Shown here piece by piece: positions 13,905 to 18,623 of a stretch of 18,623 bases of DNA (position 1 is its first letter; every line of letters starts with the position of its first letter). Below the pieces are notes generated by a model that did no database searches, was not told the DNA's origin, and was given only the letters and a program-made list of their open reading frames with translations. The position numbers were made by a program, and so were the translations under genes. Origin of the DNA: JABMMZ01 sp044357345 (GTDB lineage: Bacteria; Bacteroidota; Bacteroidia; NS11-12g; UBA955); NCBI GenBank assembly GCA_044357345.1, contig JBIKPR010000056.1, forward strand, positions 1 through 18,623, given 5' to 3'.

Positions 13905-14597
13905 ATGAAATATAAAGCCTTATTGTTTTCAATCTTCATTTCCCTAAATGCCCTGGCAATGCACGTACCGTCAAACTTTAAGCAATATGGCGCTTCAATA
14001 AACATTGGCTATAGCGAATTGAATACCAATCCGATTCAAACTTTCATACCCAAACATTTAAGAACATTTAATAACAAGCAATTGCTGATTGGAGGAACTG
14101 GATTTGTAAGTTCAAATAAATTTTTATTGGGGGCTAGTGGAACATTGGCGATTGGCGATAAAATTTATACTGACAGTTTCACCTATGCTATGTCTGGCGC
14201 CTTTGGAACACTTGATTTTGCTTATTTACTTCTCAACAAACGTGCGCAAAAAGTATACCCCATGATTGGTATAGGAAGCAGTGCTTATGGATTGGGCATT
14301 AGTAGAACAAAAAACTTGAGCAAGGAACAAACAACAAGCAATCAAGCCCGAGAAATAAAGATTAACAATGGTGGTTTGCTTATCGATTTATCAATTAACC
14401 TCTTGGCCTTGCCTTTGGTTAAATACAATAAATTAAAAAACAAAAACAGCGGTCTTACAACAGGGCTGAAACTAGGTTATATTTATGGAATCAAAAACAC
14501 GAGTTGGCATTATACTGGAGGTATAGTTACAGACGGACCTGCATACGGTATGAGGATGCTATACGTAAAACTAAGTTTAGGTGGATTTAGCTTTTAA
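13905..14597 (+). CDS. Secreted, probably outer-membrane beta-barrel-like protein
   Basis: A 230-residue protein with a signal peptide (MKYKALLFSIFISLNALA, cleavage before MHVPS). I do not recognise the family. The mature protein alternates polar and hydrophobic residues in short Gly-rich strands (YGASINIGYSEL, LLGASGTLAIG, YPMIGIGSSAYGLGIS, LTTGLKLGYIYGI, MLYVKLSLGGFSF) and ends in phenylalanine, as outer-membrane barrels do. The barrel assignment is an inference from pattern only. It is followed 4 nt later by the gene at 14602, so the two are probably cotranscribed. Confidence 0.75.
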   Translation: MKYKALLFSIFISLNALAMHVPSNFKQYGASINIGYSELNTNPIQTFIPKHLRTFNNKQLLIGGTGFVSSNKFLLGASGTLAIGDKIYTDSFTYAMSGAFGTLDFAYLLLNKRAQKVYPMIGIGSSAYGLGISRTKNLSKEQTTSNQAREIKINNGGLLIDLSINLLALPLVKYNKLKNKNSGLTTGLKLGYIYGIKNTSWHYTGGIVTDGPAYGMRMLYVKLSLGGFSF

Positions 14598-14601
14598 AAC
14601 A

Positions 14602-14964
14602 ATGGATAAGGCCATCTTATATAAGAAAAACGAAAGCCATAACATTGGGACCATTTATTGGTCGGGAATTTTTATGCAAGACCGAATAAAAGGTATTCAA
14701 GAAGCCGAAACCATTATTGATGAATTGGGTTTTATAACCGACTTCAAACAGTTTTCCGACCTTGCCATATGTTTAATTATAGAAATAGAACAAGACAAAG
14801 TGAATGCACTTTACCATGCGTTGACAGAAAAATTCAAAATGGATGAATTTACAGACATTCCAGAACAAAAAGGAGGAATAATCTCACAGCAAATCTTCTT
14901 TAATATCAGTTTTAAAGAAGGGCATGGAAATTTGAAAGTAGAAGTACCCAGCGTTCCTGGTTAA
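14602..14964 (+). CDS. Small conserved cytoplasmic protein of unknown function
   Basis: 120 residues from ATG 14602; the frame is open to GTG 14581, but that would overlap the upstream gene by 17 nt, so ATG is preferred. There is no signal or membrane segment. The protein looks like a compact alpha/beta domain: strand GTIYWSGIF, helix DRIKGIQEAETIIDELGF, strand LAICLIIEI, helix KVNALYHALTEKF, strand QQIFFNISF, tail GNLKVEVPSVPG. The IGTIYWSGIF and NLKVEVPSVPG blocks look like conserved family signatures, but I know no function. It ends in a 4-nt overlap with the stop of the convergent methyltransferase. Confidence 0.7.
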   Translation: MDKAILYKKNESHNIGTIYWSGIFMQDRIKGIQEAETIIDELGFITDFKQFSDLAICLIIEIEQDKVNALYHALTEKFKMDEFTDIPEQKGGIISQQIFFNISFKEGHGNLKVEVPSVPG

Positions 14965-15698
14965 AGTTTACTTTTAATCAGATTATCTAAAATTATGGCC
15001 GTACTGATGGCCGCATTTAACGATTCTGCCCCTCCATAACTTGGAATGGTTAATTTGTGCTTTGCTTTAGAAATGATCGAACCGTTAACCCCATGGCCTT
15101 CGTTGCCGATAACTAAAATCCCTTCCTTAGGCAAACTGCCTTGGTGAATATTTTGACCTTCTAAAACCGCAACCATGAGAGGCAATTGGGTTTGATTTGC
15201 AATTTCTAATATGTCTTGATAATGAACTTTAACTCTAAGAAAACTGCCCATTGTAGAATTAATACATTTGGGGTTATATACATCTGTGCAACCTTTGCTG
15301 CAAACAATGTGTTCGATGCCATACCAATCGGCGATGCGAATAATGGTACCCAAATTGCCAGGATCTTGAATCTCATCGAGGGCCAAAATCAATTTTGTCT
15401 TTTGAGGAATAGAATCTTCTTGAGGAATACGAACAACAGCAATTGCTTTTTGGGGAGACATATGGGCCGACATTTGCTTTAGTTCCTTCTCATTAACCTC
15501 TTCGCAGGAAACTGACTTTAAGTATTGGTAATTTTGATCTAAAAACTCAGAAACTGCGTAAAGTTTAACGGTTTCGAAAGGGCTTTTCAACAATTCGGTA
15601 ATACTTTTTTCACCTTCAACTACAAATTGGTTATATTTTTGTCTTTGTTTTTTATCTTGAAGACTTTTAACCAATTGAATGTTCGCTTTGCTAATCAT
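14961..15698 (-). CDS. TrmH/SpoU-family RNA 2'-O-methyltransferase
   Basis: A 245-residue SAM-dependent ribose 2'-O-methyltransferase (SPOUT, trefoil-knot class) acting on rRNA or tRNA. The N-terminal substrate-binding domain starts with the typical KANIQLVKSLQDKKQRQKYN and FVVEGEK. The catalytic motifs are: motif 1 QDPGNLGTIIR (111-121, N115, R121), motif 2 VIGNEGHGV (196-204, E200) and motif 3 IPSYGGAESLNAA (218-230). These are complete and correctly spaced. The target nucleotide is not predictable. Its promoter (15746-15776) lies within tamL, and it is convergent with the gene at 14602, overlapping it by 4 nt at the stop codons. Confidence 0.93.
   Translation of the reverse strand: MISKANIQLVKSLQDKKQRQKYNQFVVEGEKSITELLKSPFETVKLYAVSEFLDQNYQYLKSVSCEEVNEKELKQMSAHMSPQKAIAVVRIPQEDSIPQKTKLILALDEIQDPGNLGTIIRIADWYGIEHIVCSKGCTDVYNPKCINSTMGSFLRVKVHYQDILEIANQTQLPLMVAVLEGQNIHQGSLPKEGILVIGNEGHGVNGSIISKAKHKLTIPSYGGAESLNAAISTAIILDNLIKSKL
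15634..15641 (+). promoter_or_regulatory. -7 promoter element (TATTTTTG) for tamL
   Basis: TATTTTTG, a TAnnTTTG match, lies 33 nt upstream of TTG 15675 and inside the methyltransferase gene. No -33 TTTG at 20 nt is visible. It argues against any start before about 15650. Confidence 0.4.
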
Positions 15699-18038
15699 GG
15701 CTTTATTGCTTTGTTTACAGTCGTATTCATGTTTTTGAGTTCCTGCAAAACTACCAAATTAGTTCCCCAAGGACAACATCTTTTAATTAAAAATAAACTA
15801 AAGACCACAGATTCCGCTAACGGGCTGTTTAACAAGGTGATGGACAAGTTGGATGACGACAAGGCCACCTATATCAAGCACAAGCCCAACCGCAACATTA
15901 TTGTACTTGGTCATTTCCATTTGGGATTATACAATTTAGGCAGTTCTAAAAAACACCCTGAAAGAAGCGATAGCAGTCGATTTAGGACACTTTTAAGAAG
16001 CTATGGTGAAGCACCAGTTCTTTTAGACACCTTACAGGTCGAAAAATCTGAACTTAATTTAAAAAACTACTTGTTTTCAAAAGGGTATTTCAATTGCGAC
16101 ATTAGCCATAAAATCGAATACAAGCGCAAAAAAGCAAGTGTAACGTATTACATTAAACCAGCAAAATCTTACAGCATAGCTAAAGTGAATTTATCTGCAG
16201 ACGATGCTGATATTGATAAATTCTTAAACTTTAACATGGACAAGACGGTTTTATTGGTAGGCAGCATTTTTGATGTAGAAATGATTGCGATAGAAAGAAA
16301 CCGATTGACAGCTTTGATGAAAAACTATGGCTATTTCGATTTCACAAAAGACTACATTGATTTTGAATTGGATACAGTTGGCAGAATCAATGGCTTAAAA
16401 ATCAATATAACCATTGGAAACAAAAGTGAAACAGAACGTTTCACCCAAAAATTCATTCGAAAAGTAAGTGTTCACTTCGAAAACGATTCTGAAACCCATG
16501 TCCAATCTGCACTGATCCCTTATGAGGGAATAGATTTTTATTTCAATGGTTTCCCTGTGAATCCGCATGTATTGTCTAAAAACATTTCCATTAAAAAAGG
16601 GGACATTTATAAAAGTAAAGAAATGGAGAACACCTATATCAAATTGAGTGAATTTTCTATTTTTAAATTTATTGACATCAATTACCAGCCATCAAAAACC
16701 GATACACTAAATGGTTTGGATGCGGTCATTACCTTGAAAACCAATTACAGACAATCGTTTACCATTGAACCACAAGGAATAGTTTCACAATTAAACCGAA
16801 TTCAAAACATCAACTTGGGCAATTCGTATGGTGTGGCAAATAGCTTTGTGTGGACCCATAGAAACTTGTTTCACAATGCAGAATTATTTGAAATTAGTGC
16901 CAATACCAGAATTGAAACCCAGTTGTACCGCGATTCAAACACCAATAAAATCAAACGGTTTAACCCTGCTTACCAACAGAGTTTAAATTTATCATTAAGT
17001 ATACCAAGTTCGTCATTTTTAAAACCATTGGAAAAATGGCGTTACGTGAAGTCGATCAAAACCAATTTCAACCTATCGTTTTTGTATGAAAAGAATCCAG
17101 ATTATTTGAGACGGATATTGCCACTCACCTATCAATTTCAAATAAGCACCAACCGTTCAACATGGTTTTTAAATGTTCTAGAAATGTCGTTTAGTAAAAA
17201 CACATTGTCGATAGACATATCTGGTAGAGCTGACAGTGCATTTATACAAAGGTTGTTTTCAAACAATCTTGTGACATCAACAGGATTGAGTTTTTTATTT
17301 ACCGACAAAAACACAACACACAGCAAATCTCATTTCTTTATACGCGCCAATGTATTGGAATTGGGCGGGAATTTACACCGATTGTTCAGACGGGCAATGG
17401 ATGGGACAAAAAGCGCAGATACATCGTATCAATTATTGAAAGTAAACTATTACCAGTATGCGAAGTCAGAGATAGATGCAAGATGCAGTACCATATTGGA
17501 TGAAAACCAATCGACGGTATTGCGTTTAAATCTGGGTGTAACCTATCCTTACGGGAACCAATTGATTGTTCCTTTTGATAAATTGTTCTTCATTGGAGGA
17601 TCAAACAGTTTGCGTGCATGGAGACCAAGAACAGTTGGCCCAGGAAGCTATTACGAAAGTTCTAAGAACTTTAGAATAGACCGGGCAGGCAATGTTATCA
17701 TTCAGGGAAATGCCGAGTACAGATTCGATATATTTGATCAAAAATTAGAAGGCGCCATATTTCTTGATGCTGGTAATGTATGGTTGATTAGAGATGTGAA
17801 CAATACCAATCCATTAAAGCTGTTTCAAGTTAGATCATTTATAGGCGATATGGCCATGAACACAGGCTTTGGTTTGCGATTCGATTTTCAATTCTTCTTA
17901 TTCCGATTGGATTGGGGTATGCAAATTAAGAATCCTGAAATGCCTGTTGGACAAAACTGGGTGATTAAAGAATTTGCTCAGAACAATTACTTCACCAAGT
18001 ATTCTATTTTGAATTTTGGTATTGGTTATCCTTTTTAA
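15675..18038 (+). CDS. tamL: TamL, BamA/TamA-type lipoprotein of the outer membrane
   Basis: A protein of about 787 residues that belongs to the Omp85 superfamily and, in Bacteroidota, is the lipid-anchored counterpart of TamA in the translocation and assembly module (TamB partner). A lipobox LSSC sits at 15735-15746, followed by TTKLVPQGQHLLIKNKLK. The N-terminal region has POTRA-like units (IDKFLNFNMDKT, GLKINITIG, YFNGFP); the C-terminal half is a 16-strand barrel with the conserved loop motif GGSNSLRAWRPR (17596-17631) and a terminal aromatic FGIGYPF. The start is uncertain: the frame contains no ATG before one only five residues from the lipobox, so TTG 15675 (MNVRFANHG) is the best start and overlaps the divergent methyltransferase start by 24 nt. 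Confidence 0.85.
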   Translation: MNVRFANHGFIALFTVVFMFLSSCKTTKLVPQGQHLLIKNKLKTTDSANGLFNKVMDKLDDDKATYIKHKPNRNIIVLGHFHLGLYNLGSSKKHPERSDSSRFRTLLRSYGEAPVLLDTLQVEKSELNLKNYLFSKGYFNCDISHKIEYKRKKASVTYYIKPAKSYSIAKVNLSADDADIDKFLNFNMDKTVLLVGSIFDVEMIAIERNRLTALMKNYGYFDFTKDYIDFELDTVGRINGLKINITIGNKSETERFTQKFIRKVSVHFENDSETHVQSALIPYEGIDFYFNGFPVNPHVLSKNISIKKGDIYKSKEMENTYIKLSEFSIFKFIDINYQPSKTDTLNGLDAVITLKTNYRQSFTIEPQGIVSQLNRIQNINLGNSYGVANSFVWTHRNLFHNAELFEISANTRIETQLYRDSNTNKIKRFNPAYQQSLNLSLSIPSSSFLKPLEKWRYVKSIKTNFNLSFLYEKNPDYLRRILPLTYQFQISTNRSTWFLNVLEMSFSKNTLSIDISGRADSAFIQRLFSNNLVTSTGLSFLFTDKNTTHSKSHFFIRANVLELGGNLHRLFRRAMDGTKSADTSYQLLKVNYYQYAKSEIDARCSTILDENQSTVLRLNLGVTYPYGNQLIVPFDKLFFIGGSNSLRAWRPRTVGPGSYYESSKNFRIDRAGNVIIQGNAEYRFDIFDQKLEGAIFLDAGNVWLIRDVNNTNPLKLFQVRSFIGDMAMNTGFGLRFDFQFFLFRLDWGMQIKNPEMPVGQNWVIKEFAQNNYFTKYSILNFGIGYPF
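15746..15776 (-). promoter_or_regulatory. Promoter of the TrmH-family gene (TTG - 20 nt - TAGTTTTG)
   Basis: On the minus strand TTG (15776-15774) is separated by 20 nt from TAGTTTTG (15753-15746), which is an ideal spacing for this phylum. It gives a leader of about 40 nt before ATG 15698 and lies inside the 5' coding part of tamL. Confidence 0.55.
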
Positions 18039-18326
18039 TTCATTGCTATTTATTCCAAGTAAAACAGAAAGCATTACTTTAAATGTAATGCACAACCCAC
18101 GTTATCTGTTTAATCATGGAGTTGGTAAATCAATAGCCGTAGTAATATTATGATTAAACCCCGTAGCAGTGTATTTCAATTTGCATCATGGTTCCTGTAG
18201 AAATTCAGTTCATCTGATTAACACATCCTGGCAAAGCACTACCGACAAGCATTTAGTAATTCAGGATTATCGAATGAATAACAAATAAAGAATATGATTC
18301 CTAGCTTACATTGTTAGATTGAAGGC
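18039..18326. other. Intergenic region without a gene; two small inverted repeats
   Basis: No coding frame with family features is seen on either strand. GCATTAC (18071-18077) and GTAATGC (18085-18091) form a 7-bp hairpin, perhaps the tamL terminator. GTTTAATCAT (18108-18117) and ATGATTAAAC (18150-18159) are perfect inverted 10-mers 32 bp apart. Confidence 0.5.
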
Positions 18327-18356
18327 ATAAAAAAAACCTAAGAGAACTTAGGTTTT
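18327..18356 (-). terminator. Rho-independent terminator of the tRNA-His gene
   Basis: On the minus strand AAAACCTAAG (18356-18347) pairs with CTTAGGTTTT (18342-18333), with a 4-nt loop, followed by a run of T. Confidence 0.85.
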
Positions 18357-18361
18357 AAAAG

Positions 18362-18439
18362 TGGGGTGGACAATCGGGATCGAACCGACGACCTCCAGTA
18401 CCACAAACTGGCGCTCTAACCAACTGAGCTATGACCACC
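18362..18439 (-). tRNA. tRNA-His (GTG anticodon)
   Basis: The minus-strand sequence folds as a complete tRNA. The anticodon stem CCAGT/ACTGG (18411-18407 with 18399-18395) carries the loop TTGTGGT with anticodon GTG at 18404-18402, so it reads His codons. The D-arm (GCTCAGTTGGTTAGAGC) and T-arm (TTCGATC loop) are normal. The extra 5' G of tRNA-His (G-1, 18439) is encoded and faces C73 (18365), and the 3' CCA is encoded (18364-18362). In the acceptor stem T5 (18434) faces T68 (18370), a mismatch; the other six pairs are standard. Confidence 0.96.
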
Positions 18440-18453
18440 GTTTTTAAGGAGTG

Positions 18454-18485
18454 CAAATATAGGGTTTAAAGGAAAACTTTACAAA
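18454..18485 (-). promoter_or_regulatory. Promoter of tRNA-His (TTTG - 20 nt - TATATTTG)
   Basis: On the minus strand TTTG (18485-18482), 20 nt, TATATTTG (18461-18454): the full -33/-7 consensus of the Bacteroidota primary sigma factor. It lies 14 nt before the tRNA and is the clearest promoter in the window. Confidence 0.75.
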
Positions 18486-18560
18486 ATATATTTTACTAAA
18501 AAATGCAATTATTTTCAGGCAAACACATGGTTTAAATTACCTAAAAAGTAAGTGGCATAA

Positions 18561-18593
18561 AAAAAACCTTTACTGCAATAGTAAAGGTTTTTT
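18561..18593 (-). terminator. Rho-independent terminator after the 5S rRNA
   Basis: AAAAAACCTTTAC (18561-18573) and GTAAAGGTTTTTT (18581-18593) form a perfect 13-bp stem with a 7-nt loop and T/A runs on both sides. It lies 8 nt beyond the 5S 3' end and so probably ends the rRNA operon on the minus strand. Confidence 0.85.
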
Positions 18594-18601
18594 AATAAAT
18601 T

Positions 18602-18623
18602 TGGCAACGACATACTTTCCCAG
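18602..18623 (-). rRNA. rrf: 5S ribosomal RNA, 3' end only (cut by window edge)
   Basis: The reverse complement of the last 22 bases (CTGGGAAAGTATGTCGTTGC at its 5' side) corresponds to the conserved 3' end of bacterial 5S rRNA, GGGAGAGTAGGTCG...GCC in Bacteroidota. It is followed directly by a strong terminator and then tRNA-His. Only about 22 nt are visible, so the 3' end position is accurate to a few bases. Confidence 0.75.

Noticed and set aside
15627..18038. TamL starting at TTG 15627
   Set aside because: A TATTTTTG promoter element at 15634-15641 lies downstream of that codon, and the overlap with the divergent gene would be 72 bp.
1..18623. CRISPR array, insertion sequence, prophage or integron
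   Set aside because: No regularly spaced direct repeats, transposase, integrase or phage gene was seen on either strand.

Overview
The window looks like a chromosomal segment of a Bacteroidota bacterium (AT-rich, environmental type). The evidence is: several -7 promoter elements of the form TAnnTTTG, the Bacteroidota sigma factor consensus; almost no Shine-Dalgarno sequences ahead of the genes; a lipid-anchored BamA/TamA-type protein (TamL) that is characteristic of the phylum; and lipoproteins and secreted proteins typical of it. The genus cannot be read from the sequence.

Layout. 1-2229 (all minus strand): the N-terminal part of a phospholipase-D-like protein, cut by the window edge, overlapping by ATGA with an upstream Nudix hydrolase; a small secreted protein; a GNAT acetyltransferase. 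2664-4524 (plus): a YejK/NdpA-type nucleoid-associated protein and a two-helix membrane protein. 4658-6765 (minus): a second secreted protein, paralogous to the first, then about 570 bp without a gene, then an eight-TPR lipoprotein. 6810-7967 (plus): a homogentisate 1,2-dioxygenase-type cupin. 8040-11078 (plus): a tightly packed three-gene ABC exporter (lipoprotein adaptor, MacB-type permease, ATPase). 11231-13750 (plus): a membrane pyrophosphatase with a long Cys/Met-rich tail and its own terminator. 13905-14964 (plus): a secreted protein and a small conserved cytoplasmic protein, convergent with a TrmH/SpoU RNA methyltransferase (14961-15698, minus). 15675-18038 (plus): TamL, whose 5' end is interleaved with the methyltransferase promoter. 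18327-18623 (minus): tRNA-His with its own promoter and terminator, behind the 3' end of a 5S rRNA and the terminator of that rRNA operon.

Most genes are unconnected housekeeping or envelope functions. The clear functional units are the Nudix/PLD pair (translationally coupled) and the ABC exporter operon. The strongest candidate for something undescribed is the 139-residue tail of the pyrophosphatase (21 Cys, 14 Met), which by the known topology of the family should lie in the periplasm. Other points of interest are the Nudix/PLD-helicase-type pair at the left edge, two genes with a promoter so close to the ATG that the mRNA may be leaderless, a tamL without a usable ATG, a palindromic repeat that contributes a stop codon, and a tRNA-His with a U-U mismatch in its acceptor stem.
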